Positions 1 through 11,600 are shown, counted from the first letter of the stretch. The stretch: 64,000 nucleotides of DNA from Undaria pinnatifida (GCA_012845835.1 JABAKD010000016.1:16893625-16957624), one strand, 5' to 3'. Program-made: numbers and translations. Notes: generated from the sequence alone by a model not told the origin.

Positions 1-720
1 CTTCAAACGAAAAGCTCAAACAAAAATTCCTAAGATGCTGGACACACAAAAAGCACACAACTCATCGGTAAGAGCCGTTCACCGCCACACCCGTTGGGCA
101 AATAAAAAGGCGGCACCATCGCTTGCGCTAGTGTGCTCTCTCCTCCTCGGACCCGACAAACAACCAAGGGTGAGTTTAGTAGGCCACGAGTAGATACTCT
201 GGGATACACCGGGTACTGACGAAATTGCCTACCCGGGTACGCACATACCCGTAAAAAAATGTGCCTTACGCACCCTTGCAAAACAACCAACCCACCGCCG
301 TTCATCGCTTCCCGCTGTGGGTGGGGAAAGAAAGAAACGCATCGTTTGCGCGCGCGTTTCCCCCCTGACTACATACAAAAACACACACAATCCATCCGTG
401 AAAACCGAAGCATTCGTGGTTCAGGGAATCAACTAAACAGAGAGCCATCGCTTAATCGCTCGTATCCCCCTGTTTACACAAAAAAAAAATGAAAAACTAC
501 TGCTGGTACAATTTGTGTCGGGCGCGATCTCCGAATCGCACGCAGCTAGGTTGCAAAGACGACTTTTGACGAAGTCCTTGATCTCAAAAGCTGGCGTGTC
601 TTTTTTTTTCACACACAAAAAACGCGCGCAGTTCTTTCACGTCTGGGGCGTCTTTTATTTTTTTGACAAGGTATATTTTTATTTTTATATGCAAGCACAC
701 AACCCTTGAGTCAGCCGTTG
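1..720. other. No gene recognised
   Basis: A-rich stretch with several A or T homopolymers and no frame with protein-like composition. A short piece near 160-250 (GAGTAGATACTCTGGG, with TACCCGGGTA) resembles the ACTCTGGG/ACCCGGG repeats seen near 1.2 kb and 49.5-50.6 kb. Nothing else can be supported. Confidence 0.5.
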
Positions 721-765
721 TCAGGTTGTCATCCGCCGTAGGGTAAACAAAGACGTCATCGATTG

Positions 766-995
766 CATCGCTCTGCGCTGGCGCCCCATATACAAAAACG
801 CAACATAAAAACCGATCGCTAACATCGCTCTGCGCTTGCGTCCCATACACAAACACGCAACACGAAAACCGATCGCTAACATCGCTCTGCGCTCGCGTCC
901 CATACACAAACACGCAACACAAAAACCGATCGCTAACATCGCTCTGCGCTCGCACCCCTGACACAAAAACGCAACACAAAAAACGATCGTCAGCC
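766..995. repeat. 57-bp tandem repeat, four copies
   Basis: The motif CATCGCTCTGCGC starts at 766, 823, 880 and 938, giving a period of 57-58 bp. Each unit also carries CCCATACACAAACACGCAAC followed by CGATCGCTAA. Copies are about 85-95 percent alike by eye. Open frames across this block simply repeat the unit and are not taken as genes. Confidence 0.9.
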
Positions 996-1179
996 CGCTG
1001 GAGACGACAAGCATGCCATGAGCGAAAGGGGGAGGCGGGGGGGGGATTTTGCAATCAACGCGCCTCTGAAAATACCTACCGTACCCTGCGCCCGAACAAT
1101 GACACACGCAAATAATTGGGAGCAAACAGCTACTACTAATGATAAGCATACAAACATGCCGAGACACAAAGGATTTATC

Positions 1180-1400
1180 AAATAGGTTAGGGTATTTACT
1201 CTGGGGTACCTGGCTGGGTACCGCACGGGGTTCCTGGCCGGGTACCGCACGGGGTTCCTGGGTACCACCGCACCTGGCTACGTTGGTCATACCCGGGTAT
1301 CAAGGATACCCGCGTCCAGGCGTACCCGGGTATCGAACACGGTTATGTTGGCCATACCCGGACACTCACCCGGGTACATTTAGAGTAGATACCCTACTAA
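1180..1400. repeat. GGTACC/ACCCGGGTA-rich degenerate repeat
   Basis: Short direct repeats of CTGGGTACCGCACGGGGTTC are followed by several ACCCGGGTATC motifs and a GGTATTTACTCTGGGG start. The same vocabulary (TTTACTCTGGG, then ACCCGGG) builds the 250-bp tandem array at 49.5-50.6 kb, so this is probably a decayed relative. Confidence 0.6.
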
Positions 1401-2917
1401 GCAAACCAAACCCAACGTTTGGAAGATACACGTTGTACGCCATCAAGCCGACAACACGGTATTGCGGTGGCAAAAAAAACGCGCCGTCGTCCGACTGCGC
1501 GTCGCATGGCATCAGCAGTCGAAAACGCAGCCCACGGCAACAAAAAAGGAGCGCCGCCACGATACGTAAACCAAAACATGCGAAAAACACTAATACACTA
1601 AAGAAAAGAAAAGAAAAGAAAACACGAAAACACAAAAAATGATTAGTGTTCCAGTACCATACAAGTATAAATGCCAAATACCTAAAAGTTAGAAACCAAA
1701 AGCGCCAAAAAAACACGCCAGGCAAATATCTGGGATGCATATAGACTATACCAGAAAGTACAAAATACAACAGATGCCTGTTGGTACATAGTTTGCACCA
1801 TGCACCCACATACGCACAGCCTCGTGTTTTCCTCCCGAAGAAGCATCAAAACGACGGGATGGGTCGATCGGTGTGCACGAATCAACCAACCAGTCAGGCA
1901 TACGTGAAATCCGAAAAGTACCACAGAAGAAAGTACCCTCCAGACTCCTTCCCTCGACTACAGCAGCAGCACTACCATACAGTAGTGGTTCCTGTATAGT
2001 GCCGGTTGCCGCTATAGTGCCCGCAACTACGGCACTATGGCGGCAACCGGCACTGCTCTGCATACTGTTACTACTGGTCGTTCCCATCTGCACCAAGCGA
2101 ATCCACAAGCACTATAGAGGACAACCGGCACTATTCAACCGGCACTTGTATAGAGGGACCGCTTCTGTACATACCTTAACACAATCCTCATTTTCTTGGA
2201 TTGGTTAAAAAAAAAGGAAAGAGATTCCTAAAAAAACAAATGACGCCACAGCAGAAGTAAGAAACTTCATTGCTCTATGGGGCTATCAAATTCGAACACC
2301 CCATACAAACCTCGTATCACCTGGTATCATACGCACTATATACTGCTTGCGAGCAGTGCTTGTACCACCCGTATGGTATATCGCGTACCCTTTTTGGACA
2401 TTTATGGTGAGGTATCCCACACATGTACACCGTATCCGAAACCCTACCTGGTACAAACAAACCCGTTGTGGACTGGTGTACCAGGCAGTACGGTATGCCG
2501 AATACCCGGTTAACACCTCCTTTGTACAGGTGTAGTTACGGTATCTGGGATACCTGGTACGCACGCGCACCTCTTGTGTGTTGGTGTAGTACGATATCTC
2601 GTGCCGGCGAGCTTCACAAATACACAAGCAAGCTAAAAAACAAACAAACCCATGAACAAATAAACAAGCGCACGAGTAAACACACATGCATACACACATA
2701 TACACAATCAACCGCCGGGCGTTGCGGGGAAAGCTTATGTCAACCGCCTCCACACACAACACGCAACATGGAACAGTAACGTCCTTAGATCTTAGATTAA
2801 AAACATGCACAGAGACAACCCCTCCCTTCCTCCACACCCTCCACGTTTTTTTTGTTCTTCAAAAATATACACACGCATCTTCCGCCTTCTCGCCATCAGC
2901 GCGGAGCACTTTCAAGC
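1401..2917. other. No gene recognised; TACCTGGTA-like motifs
   Basis: No conserved protein frame is visible. Between 2.3 and 2.6 kb the palindrome-like word TACCTGGTA or TACCAGG recurs at least four times. Frames of 60-180 codons here have no recognisable domain and irregular composition. Confidence 0.4.
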
Positions 2918-3095
2918 TCTCGATCTCAATGTTAAGTATCAACCTTAAAACTCTCAATACTAAATAACTCTCAACATTAAACTATCAACAGCAAAATGTC
3001 AATGCTAAACTCTCGATGTCAAACTGTCAATGTAAAACTTTCTGCGATCTCAATCCCAAAACTCTCATCTCAATATCAACTATTAATATTCACCA
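2918..3095. repeat. Degenerate short-period CTCTCAAT repeat
   Basis: Words such as CTCTCAATACTAAA, CTCTCAACATTAAA and TGTCAATGCTAAA follow one another with a period near 14 bp. This is an old, diverged microsatellite or minisatellite. Confidence 0.65.
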
Positions 3096-3294
3096 AAAAA
3101 AACGAACCAAAAACCAAGTCAACCAAACACCCCCCCTCCCCTACCATGTCTCAAAGGAAGACGAGTTAAATCGTTCAATGGCTAACGCAAGCATCAAACG
3201 AGCATCCCCCCTCACAAGTATCATGCACTAAACGAATACCCCGTCCCCCTCTGCCCCCTCCAACCCCACAACACCTGCATCATCATCACCACCA

Positions 3295-3981
3295 TCACCA
3301 CCGAGGCCTCGACCTCGGAGGTGTCCCAACAAACCCCGACTGTTTCATGTTAACCGGCGACCGGCTCAGCCTCCTAGGAACCCAACGCTGGGGACTCGCC
3401 TGAATCTGGCTCCTCCCGACGCCAAACGCCCCCGCCGCCCCTCCCTCCGCCGCCGCCACCGCCGCAATCCCTCCGCTGGTGGCACCGGGCGAACGCGGTT
3501 CTCCCAAGCCTCCGCCGGCACATGCGCTCCCGCCCCTTCCCCTCCGGCCCCGCCCCCCCCCACCCCCCCCCTCCTGAACAGAAGCCTTCTTCTCCTCCTC
3601 TGAGATATCAGAAGGCAAGACCACCACGGGCGTTCCATCTCCCCTAGCCTCCTCCTCCGGTTCCACCACAACCGCCTCCCCCACTTTCGATGCGGGAGAA
3701 CCAGTACCGGTTCGATTACCGTTACATTTGCCTTCACCGTTAACGACACCCGTAGCCTCCCCAAGCTTCACCGAAAACCTCGCGCGTGTCACGGGGGCTG
3801 GGATAGGGGGAGGCCCGTCGTTAGCCGGGACAACACCACGAACAGCCGAGGCACGTTCAAGCCTGGCCGCGAGCACACTTCCCTTGATGGATGGCGGCGG
3901 GAGGGGCTTGCGTGGTGGGGATACACTCCTAGGGCGCGGTAGATTGTCACCCGCGCTTGGGACCGGCCTGTTATACGGCAC
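3295..3981 (-). CDS. Low-complexity open frame, uncertain coding
   Basis: An unbroken frame of about 228 codons. It is rich in Pro, Gly, Ala and Arg, with a short acidic patch (EPEEEARGDG) and a Gly/Arg run (GGGGGGRGRRGRGG). It remains open to about 4055 on the upstream side, where TAA closes it. The only ATG lies near its C-terminal end, so it would need a GTG start or an upstream splice. No domain is recognised. The first third (prolines mixed with Ser, Arg and Lys) looks more protein-like than a pure GC shadow, so it may be an exon of a disordered protein. It may equally be an accidental frame next to the G-rich block that follows. Confidence 0.25.
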   Translation of the reverse strand: MPYNRPVPSAGDNLPRPRSVSPPRKPLPPPSIKGSVLAARLERASAVRGVVPANDGPPPIPAPVTRARFSVKLGEATGVVNGEGKCNGNRTGTGSPASKVGEAVVVEPEEEARGDGTPVVVLPSDISEEEKKASVQEGGGGGGRGRRGRGGSACAGGGLGEPRSPGATSGGIAAVAAAEGGAAGAFGVGRSQIQASPQRWVPRRLSRSPVNMKQSGFVGTPPRSRPRW

Positions 3982-3989
3982 AGTGTAAG

Positions 3990-4595
3990 ACGATCGGGGG
4001 GGCAGCGACGGCGGCGGCGGCGGTAATCGAGGCAGGGACGGAGAGGTTTAGAGGGTGGCGGGGGATGGCAGCGGTGGTATAGGCCGTGGAGGAGGCGGGA
4101 GAGGGGGTGCAGGGTTGGGGGTTGCTGAGAGCGAGGGGGAGGTGACGGCGGGGCCGGAAGGTATAGGTGGTAACATAGACGCGATGTCGGTGGAGGCGGG
4201 GGTAGGGGAGGGGGGTTAGGGGGTGGCGGGAGCGTGAGGAGGTGGCCGCCGGAGGGGTAACGGTGGTAAAGGCGGCAATGGAGGCGGGGGCGGGGGTAGG
4301 GAGTTAGGAGGTGACGGGAGCGGCGGAGATGGCGGTGGAAGGGGTAGCGGTGGTAGAACAGGCGGTGGTAGAGGCGGCGTTGGAGGAGGGTGGATGGAAT
4401 GGGAGGTTAGGGGGTGGCGAGGGTAGGGGCATAAGGTGTGACGGGAGCGAGGGATTGTGGCGGCGGGGGGGGGTAACGGTGATATAGAGGCGGTGGTGGA
4501 GGCGGGGGTGGCGGTGGGGGGGCAAGGGAGGGGCAGGGGGCGGGGGGGGAGGGGGTGGTGGAAGCGAGGGCGGCGGTGCTGAGAGCGTCACATCA
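3990..4595. repeat. G-rich GGCGG/GGGGG block
   Basis: About 600 bp in which the plus strand is dominated by G runs such as GGCGGGGGTGGCGGTGGGGG, almost without C runs. Related short segments (GGCGGTGG, GTAACGGTGG) recur irregularly. The strand asymmetry could allow G-quadruplex or triplex structure. Frames on the other strand give only Pro/Ser/Thr low complexity. Confidence 0.75.
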
Positions 4596-4619
4596 ACAGG
4601 TGTATTGAAGAAACATTAA

Positions 4620-4750
4620 AAGCCGACGAAAATCAGCGAGCGGTGGCAATACTGAACGCTGAGCCCTATGCACGGTGAAACTGGAGGCGAGCACCTGCGG
4701 GTAGAAGGGAAGACACCTGTGACCACAGCTTGCCCAGAAGGCCGTTCAGA
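4620..4750 (+). mobile_element. SINE family A, diverged 3' fragment
   Basis: GACACCTGTGACCACAGCTTG followed by CCCAGAAGG matches the 3' part of the tRNA-derived SINE seen complete at 62.5 kb. The upstream piece (GAGCCCTATGCACGGTGAAA) also aligns with that body. There is no tRNA-like head and no A tail. It is an old truncated copy. Confidence 0.65.
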
Positions 4751-5034
4751 GTAAAACCTCACACAAATTGAGCTGAAAACAAAATTGACGACCAAAACAA
4801 AGAAGCAACGGTATAAAACTACTGTTTTCCCAACAGGGGCCGCTTTTGCCAGACGTCGACATCTGGTATCAGTTTTACCACCGGCGAGCTGCTAAAAAAA
4901 AAAAAAAATCAGTTATCACAGAAGAATAACTGGTACAAGGGCACTGCTGTCAGCATAGATATATCCTGTACCGACTTCACGTCGGCGGCAGGTGGTATAT
5001 ATATACTTGTATATATATTTTTTTTCATTTTTTT

Positions 5035-5175
5035 CATTTTTTAAATATAAAGGCGAACGGTTTTCAGTTTTCGGGCGTTGTGAGCAAGAAAATAAGTTTT
5101 GTTTTGTTCATTTTTTAAATATAAAGGCGAAAGGTTTTCAGTTTTCGGGAGTTGTGAGCAAGAAAATAATAAACT
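5035..5175. repeat. 74-bp tandem duplication
   Basis: CATTTTTTAAATATAAAGGC starts at 5035 and again at 5109. Both units continue with a GGTTTTCAGTTTTCGGG core and end in GTGAGCAAGAAAATAA. The two copies differ at only a few bases, so the duplication is recent. Confidence 0.9.
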
Positions 5176-5236
5176 AATAATAGCAAAAAAATGCAAAATA
5201 TTCAGCATTCCTATACAGATAGGTCAGTTTCGTTAG

Positions 5237-5491
5237 TTGGAGCCCCGCCGAGTGCATATTCGTATAAATTCGTATGGACTTTTTTCTTGTGCACAAATTG
5301 ACTTGCGGAAAGCGCGAGAGCGTGAGTTAGCAACACTCGATGAAAAATCGACGAGCAGTGGGATTGCTGAACCCTATGCGCGATAAATATGAAGGCAAGA
5401 ACCGGGGGGGAGAAGGGACGACACCCGTGACCACGGCTTGTCCAGAAGCTGGAAGTAAAAGTGTGAGAAGAAAAAAAAGAAAAAAAAAACT
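5237..5491 (+). mobile_element. SINE family A, copy lacking most of the tRNA-like head
   Basis: The copy starts in the sequence that follows the B box (CCGCCGAGTGCATA) and runs through AAATTGACTTGCGGAAAGCG, CGATGAAAAATCGACGAGCA and GTGACCACGGCTTGTCCAGA. It ends in a mixed A tail (GAAAAAAAAGAAAAAAAAAC in outline). The A-box part is missing, consistent with 5' truncation during target-primed insertion. The body is close to the copy at 62.5 kb, so it is relatively young. Confidence 0.9.
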
Positions 5492-5667
5492 ACAACATCA
5501 CGTGGTGCGCAGCATGCAGTACCGATATTCTACTTGTCAGTACGTAGTTATTAACGGTACTGCTACTGGTGCTGCGGGATATGATGAAGACATACTCCGG
5601 AGTATATTATAAAGATATATGTGAAGAACCAAGACCCACATCGCATCAGACGCGCGCTGCCACTACA

Positions 5668-5708
5668 GCAGCGGCAGCAGCAGCAGCAGCAGCAGCAGCA
5701 GCCGCCGT
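5668..5708. repeat. CAG/GCA microsatellite
   Basis: About twelve CAG/CGG triplets on the plus strand (GCAGCAGCAGCAGCAGCAGC). No flanking frame with protein character was found. Confidence 0.9.
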
Positions 5709-5709
5709 T

Positions 5710-6555
5710 GTATCGACCAGGATTACAGGAAAATAAGAAATTCAGGAGTTGTTACGCTGAATTCAGCGTACAACGCACTATTGCTCGAATATGAAACCAA
5801 GCCCGGGAATAAGAAACCCAGCCTGGGTCAGCATTTATGTTTCTTACTATATAGGTGCTCTGTACTATTACCTGGCAACAGCCTATCGCCCAACCAAGGA
5901 GTGGCCGCTGCTGTACGCATATCGTCATTTTTTGCTAATATTTTGTCGTCAATTTTTCCCTTCAAGTTCCCACAGACACACGCACACATGCGAGACACTG
6001 AGAGGTTGTCTTAACCCCCCCCAAAAGGCATTGGAACGCTTGGAACACGGAGCGACAAGTTAGGCTTGTTGTTGATTGGTTATCAAATCGAATAGATTCC
6101 TAGCGTTCCCACCCTGACCGTAATTTTTGGAAGAGGAAGAATAGATAATTCCCAGCCATTACAGTAGAGAAAAACAAAATATACCTGGTATTAAATGCTG
6201 CATGTGTGGCTTTCTCATTTGTGAAACGCCACCCTGATCGCAAACACTAACAACTCCCGCGCCCCTAGTTTAGCAAACTGTCGAGGCAGAGCCAACGGTA
6301 CCATCACGTTTATGCCGCGGTATGAGTTGGATACCAAAGTTGATAATGGGCACGGTAGGTCGTCAATCGCCCACGGACAAGAAATAAAAAACAAAATAGC
6401 AGGACCACTCCCATCAAGTGAAAACACTCACCCACTTGTTGTTGTCGTTGTTGTTGTTGTTTTCACATTAACTCGCATAAGCAAGTCCGTGCTCACAGGA
6501 CAGGCTCCAGTCACTCTGAAGATGAGGAAAACCACATATTATACTACAAGTACCA
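5710..6555. other. No gene recognised
   Basis: Mixed-composition DNA. One TACCTGGTA word sits at 6182, and there is a GTTGTT microsatellite near 6437-6463. Frames of up to about 90 codons show no recognisable domain. Confidence 0.4.
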
Positions 6556-6557
6556 AC

Positions 6558-6640
6558 CACGCAGCTTGCAAAGATGAGTGTCGACCTTAAATTCGTGGAA
6601 CTCACAGCTGACGTCGTCAGAATAGTTTTAACAGGTATAA
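6558..6640 (-). mobile_element. Short inverted-repeat element, family B (about 75 bp)
   Basis: Contains CACGCAGCTTGCAAAGATGA, then GTCGAC, then GAACTCACAGCTGACGTCGT. In reverse complement this is the dispersed unit with GTCAGCTGTGAGTTCGAC on one side and ACTCATCTTTGCAAGCTG on the other. The outer parts are imperfect inverted repeats (GAGTTCGAC against GTCGATACTC). About a dozen relatives lie in this window. Confidence 0.75.
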
Positions 6641-6917
6641 AGTACGTTCCAAAACAGTTTTCTTGTGCAGCAAAACCGAAAGGCTCACTTGGAAAGAGAT
6701 TTACAGCAACTGATTGGTGCTGGAAGTGGTTTTTCGTAGGCTCGAGGCCCACGAGGGTATGGGTGAACATGGGATGACTTGGGACTCACGGGGTGGAGCG
6801 TATGTGGATGCCGTAGGGTTCGCCCGCGGCAGGAGCCACGCGATACCGTCATGGCATGACCAGGAGGCTCACAAGGCTAAAGACTGGGTTGCGAAGGAGG
6901 TTCTGACGATATATATC

Positions 6918-7000
6918 GATCGAAGCATCACACGCAGCTTGCAAAGCTGAGTTTTGATTAAAAAACATGTTTGGTCGATCTCACAGCTGAAATGTATTTT
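6918..7000 (-). mobile_element. Short inverted-repeat element, family B
   Basis: CATCACACGCAGCTTGCAAA is followed by GTCGATCTCACAGCTGAAAT. It is the same unit as at 6558 but with a diverged centre. It lies only about 280 bp away from that copy and in the same orientation. Confidence 0.7.
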
Positions 7001-7004
7001 TCAT

Positions 7005-9265
7005 TTTTATAATATTCTGACACAAGTGTGGTGGAACCGATGTTCGTAGGATTTTCAGTAGCCTTCGTCGAGCCACGAGGGCAATATGACAACTTCTACA
7101 TACAATACGTATGTTCCGACGGTGCCACTTGGACGGCTAGCACCGTCGTCTTTGAGGCTTGCCTTGAGATCTGTTTGCGTGTGAAGTTGTAATCTGTGCC
7201 AGGAGCAATCGCTGCCCACGTGACGGTACCTCTGCCCTAGACTCGAGCTGCACGGTCCCGCCGCAAAAGTCAGTTGCGCTACGTATAACCTGTTCTGGTC
7301 GCTTGCCCAGTTTTACATCGGATACAAACAGGTTGGAAATGAACCAACAAAAGCGAACAATCTCGTTCCATTCCAACCGTTCCAACAAGGTCGAAATAAG
7401 TCAAGACACACCCTGAGAACAGCAGCGGATAACGCGGGTTCAGCAAAATCTGCGGGATGAGAGCTGCCTACGCTAACGAGAGCGCTCGTGTGGGCTCGTC
7501 ACGGGAACCCACTACGCAAACACGGACACCCAACGGAATAGAAGGCAGGAACAGCAGGGCAGAATATCAATCTCAACAACAGGGATGCAACACGTACTGC
7601 TGCGACTGCTGTATGTTGTGATGCTGCACCAGCTACCTCTGGGGGAGAGGCAACGCTATTATTAGTTAGCTGGGGGTATAATCTTGTAAGTGACAACACG
7701 AGCCTAAAGTTTTGGAGAAGCTGAGTAGGAGAGGTGAGACACAGCCTGAGTGTCACCCTAGCTTGTCAAACGAGTTCGTTTAGCGGGTGCGCCTTTTTCT
7801 AACAGCAGGTGGAGACCCACCGTCGAAGGAAAAAAAATGTACAGGCGCAGGCAAACCCCGCACTACCCAGGTCGAAGACAGAGCAAAAAGAGCTGTTGAT
7901 TCCTGGGTGGCTTTCTCACCTTCTTGGCCAAACCTTAACCTTATAGGGTTCGGCCGAAGAACGCCGGCAAGTCCAAGGTGTTGACTGAACCGAAGGGGCG
8001 AGGTTAACAGCAAGTCTGCGTTCTGCAGACGGACAAAAACTGGTACACAAACGAAAGTGTATGGAGCTTAAAGCTTTTTTTACCCGGATCTCCAGGAGGA
8101 TCTGAAAAAAACAAACAAAACAGCTACCTCTCGTACAGAGTAATTCCGATCTTGAACCAAGCAAGGCAGCCACAAAACAATGGGCGGTACAACAGCACCC
8201 CCAACTATCTAGGTGCAGCACCCTGCAGCACCTGTCCCGTGCAAGCACAGCATAGCATAGCATAGCTTAGCCGACCCTGAGGCATTCCCCCCACGAGTGC
8301 ACACCTCTCTTCCCTGCGCGACCGTACGAGTGCAACTGCCGTTTCTCGGAACCACACGGTAATTACCGGTACCTGGTATGTCCGATGTTCAACGCAGCCA
8401 CGACAATGATGGGCGATATCACAGCACTACCACCAGGAGACTCACACCGCAAAACTCTTAACCACAGCAGCAGGCACCCGTTCCATGCAAGCGTAGCGCA
8501 GCTGACCCCGAGGCATATCACCAGCACACTCTCTCTCACCTGGCCGGAAGGTCTGGAGGACGAGGTGAAGTCAACGAGTGTGTCAGCCCGAGCCTGCGGC
8601 TGGTGCGGTACTGCTCGCGATCGTCCGCAGCTTTCGGTGACCGTCCGCCTACGCTCTTCTCCGAGGACGAGCCCCAGCCGGACATGGCGGTCGCAGCGCG
8701 CGTTCCCCTTCCCCCTCCTCCTCCTCCTCCTCCTCCTACGCTACCGCTGTCTGGAGTCGTTTCGTTCTTTCTGTGTGCCCGAGAGGTATGCCACGCTCGT
8801 AAGAGGAAGCTCGAAGAATTTGATAATACGTCAACGGGATTTTTTCTTTCGACGTGAGTCCGCTTGTTGCCGAGATGCTTAAGAGGGTGGCCTCGTCCTC
8901 TCCACGTTTGCGCACTGCGCACGTCTCAAGATGCGCCTGTTGTTGGCACGTCTTGGGCACGATGTTGTGGAGCCACTGTCCGCAGGCGAGCGATAAGAGC
9001 GCAGCAAGGTTAGGTAGCAGTGCGAGAAGTGCGCGAAATGTCGGAATGTCTTAGAATAATTTGTATAGACTTGAAAGGCGTTTTCCGAGCGGGCGCCAAA
9101 TGTTCATTTCGGCTCTTTCAAGTTTCATGTTTTATTTATAATAACCAGGTACCCAAAGTGGTTTGGTTTCATGTTTGTTTGTTGTTTGTGTGCCCTTGGG
9201 TTGGATTGCAATGGTTGTGTATTAATACAGCAGTAGAAGTGCAGCATGCTGCAGTAGTTGTTCCA
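7005..9265. other. No gene recognised
   Basis: About 2.3 kb without a supportable gene. There is a CATAG repeat at 8245-8266, a CCT/TCC run at 8711-8737 and a TACCTGGTA word at 8368. Several frames of 60-165 codons exist on both strands but lack domains and overlap the simple repeats. Confidence 0.4.
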
Positions 9266-9267
9266 CT

Positions 9268-9420
9268 TTCCGCAAGTCAATTTATGCACAAGAAAAAGTC
9301 CCCACGAATTTATACGAGTACAGTAAGCACTTGGCGGGGCTCGAACTCACAAAACTGACCTATATATACCAGGCTCCAGGATATATAACCTGATACGCCA
9401 CTGGGGCGACCGGCTCTGAT
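9268..9420 (-). mobile_element. SINE family A, 5' part only
   Basis: In reverse complement the copy starts with the tRNA-like head: A box TGGCGTATCAGG and B box GAGTTCGAGCCCC. It then carries AAATTCGTGGGGACTTTTTC and the TTGACTTGCGG segment, and stops there. The 3' half (GTGACCACGGCTTGT) and the A tail are absent, so the copy was later truncated. Confidence 0.85.
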
Positions 9421-9900
9421 ACATGCTGACGTGCTGGTAAAGATACAACATCAATCAGGTTGTTCGTCACATTGCGGATTGGAGATGGTTTCGTAGCGTT
9501 CAGACTGCTAGTCGCTGCGCGGCCGCCACCGCTGCCACCCTGTCTCAGGATCGCGACGCATTGAGAGGTGCGCCGTGCAGTAGACTCTTTTTTTCCTGCA
9601 CTCGACGATCCCGCTTGGGTCATGAACAGCCATCAGTTTAGAGCTGCAGCAACAGAATGCGGTATAATATACTGGCCGGTACCCGACGAGCAATGAAGTG
9701 TTCGCCTTTCTTTGTGCTCCCTGAAATGTATGTCGGTGGGCACACCCTGACAATAGCCTAACGAATACCGGGGTACACCTATTATTAATACTATGATTAT
9801 TGTGGTGTGTCAATAGGTTGGCGTATTAATAGTGTCTATCAATAGACATTAGTCTACCTATTCTTGTGCTTTTTTTAAATGAATCTCTTTGCACTCTCCA
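9421..9900. other. No gene recognised
   Basis: Spacer between two SINE copies of the same orientation. Frames here are short and without domains. Confidence 0.4.
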
Positions 9901-9904
9901 TTTG

Positions 9905-10203
9905 TTTGAGGTTTGACCCTCAGCGATCTTCTGGACAAACAAGCCGTTGTCACAGGTGGTGGGTGCCTTCTTCCTTCTACCCCCCCGGTACTTGCCCCCA
10001 TTTTTATCGCACATAGGGTTCATTCAGCATTCCCATTTTTCAGCTTGCGATGCTTCGTCGATGTGCATTGAATTTCGCCAACTCACGCTCTCGCGCGTTC
10101 GGCCTGGCGATTTGTAAGAAAGAGTCCCTTGGGAGATTCGAACCTACGACCTCGACCTCAACAGTTATACGTGGCTTACCGTTGAACCACCGGGGGCGCC
10201 GGC
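9905..10203 (-). mobile_element. SINE family A, diverged full-length copy with a tRNA-like head
   Basis: Read on the minus strand, the head has GGTGGTTCAACGGTAAGCC (A-box region) and GTAGGTTCGAATCTCCC (B box). This is closer to a real tRNA than the other copies. The body has the CGCGAGAGCGTGAGTTGGCG segment and ends with CACCTGTGACAACGGCTTGT. Small insertions and substitutions throughout mark it as an older subfamily member. It could help to identify the parent tRNA. Confidence 0.8.
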
Positions 10204-11295
10204 TTCTATGTTACTTGCAATAGCAGGGTGAAGATCGACAACTATTATTACTATTATTGATGACAACGATACAGCTTCACGGAAATTGGTACACTAATAG
10301 TGTGACATGCATGGGTGGAAAGACAGAGTATCCCCTGGCAGGTCTGCCTACTTAGCTAGTCCTTGGTGATTACTCACTTCCCTAGCCTCTGAAGACGTAG
10401 TAGAAAAGTACAGCTTTAAGAGTCCCTCCCGCGATGACATCTGACGGATGAGGGTCTTTCATCTGTCTCATTTCATCGCTATCCCAAATGTGAAACGCCA
10501 ACCTATCAATGCAAAAACGGCCAATCAGTTATTTTTGAGGTAATTACCGGCCTTCCAATGCCGTACCATAACACTAGCCCATCCTGACGAGCCGCATATG
10601 CAGAAATATGGGAAATTAAGGAAAATCCCGACTCTACTAGCTAGACCATGAGCCGAAGATGCGGCTCCTCAAAACCCACGCCCACACCTCTAAACGTCCT
10701 GGCTATGAAGCCAGGAAAAGGCGAAGAAAAGTAAGCGAAGGAAACGCAGACACTATAATAAGGAAAATCACCCATCAAAAACTTGTCGCGTACAACCGGT
10801 GTGGCGGGGAGGGCGAGATTAAAGAGGCGCTGCGGCAAGGCAAACCACCGTCAAACCCTCCCGCGTACCGTCAGCGTGGTCGGAGGGGCAGACGAAGAAT
10901 GGCGGATTGAAGGGAAACACAGGCGCTAAGACAAGGGAAGCCATGCCAAAACCTCCCGCGGACCACCGGCATGGCGGGGGAGGAGATGACAAAACAACAA
11001 ATGCACGAAACGGGAGGTTACACTTCCTATTCCCGCGAGGGAAAGAAGCGCCTAGCCGGAAATGTAGGACAAAGCCAAGACAACAAAATAACAGTCCTGT
11101 GCCACGTTATGAGTGGACAGGGGTACCCTGGTCGCCCCACGGCTCGGGGCTGAGGGAGGCATCGACAGGGCGAAGTTTGAACCTATTACTCTTGGGGTAT
11201 GTATGTAAAACTGTCGATCGATACCAGATACCTACCATGGTAATTATTTCAGGTCTCGTCATGGGCCGAAGGTGCGTTCCCGATCTCAAAATTGT
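10204..11295. other. No gene recognised
   Basis: About 1.1 kb. Two stretches near 10.85 and 10.95 kb share an AACC(C)TCCCGCG...ACCG-like word, hinting at a short duplication. Open frames are below 140 codons, basic and without domains. Confidence 0.4.
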
Positions 11296-11299
11296 CACG

Positions 11300-11600
11300 A
11301 GCCGGGCTGGGGTGGGCCGAGAATTTTGAAAACGTGATGGGCCGGGCCGGGCCGGGCCCGGCCTAAAGGTTTGAAAATTTGATGGGTCGCGCTGGGCCGG
11401 GCCGAGAGTTTTGACAATTTGATGGGTCGCGCTGGGCCGGGCCGAGAGCTTTGAAAAATTGATGGGTCGCGCTGGGCCGGGCCGAGAGTTTTGAAAAATT
11501 GATGGGCCCGGCCATCGTGTGAAAAATTGATTGGCCGGACCGGGCCGCGGTCCATCATTTGAAATTTGATGGGCTGGGCCGAGCTGCGGTCTTTGAGATA
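11300..11600. repeat. GGGCCG-rich tandem array, about 54-bp unit
   Basis: The plus strand repeats TTTGAAAAATTGATGGGTCG followed by CGCTGGGCCGGGCCGAGAG several times with a period near 54 bp. Units alternate an AT-rich half with a GGGCCG half. The third to fifth units are nearly identical. Confidence 0.9.

Noticed and set aside
766-995. A CRISPR-like array
   Set aside because: The 57-bp units are contiguous tandem repeats without unique spacers, in a eukaryotic genome.
721-1290. A 189-codon minus-strand frame with a repeated Cys-containing peptide
   Set aside because: The repeated peptide comes from the 57-bp tandem repeat. The frame has no domain and no splice context.
10120-10200. A functional tRNA gene on the minus strand
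   Set aside because: It has A and B boxes but is fused to the SINE body and does not fold into complete acceptor and anticodon stems.
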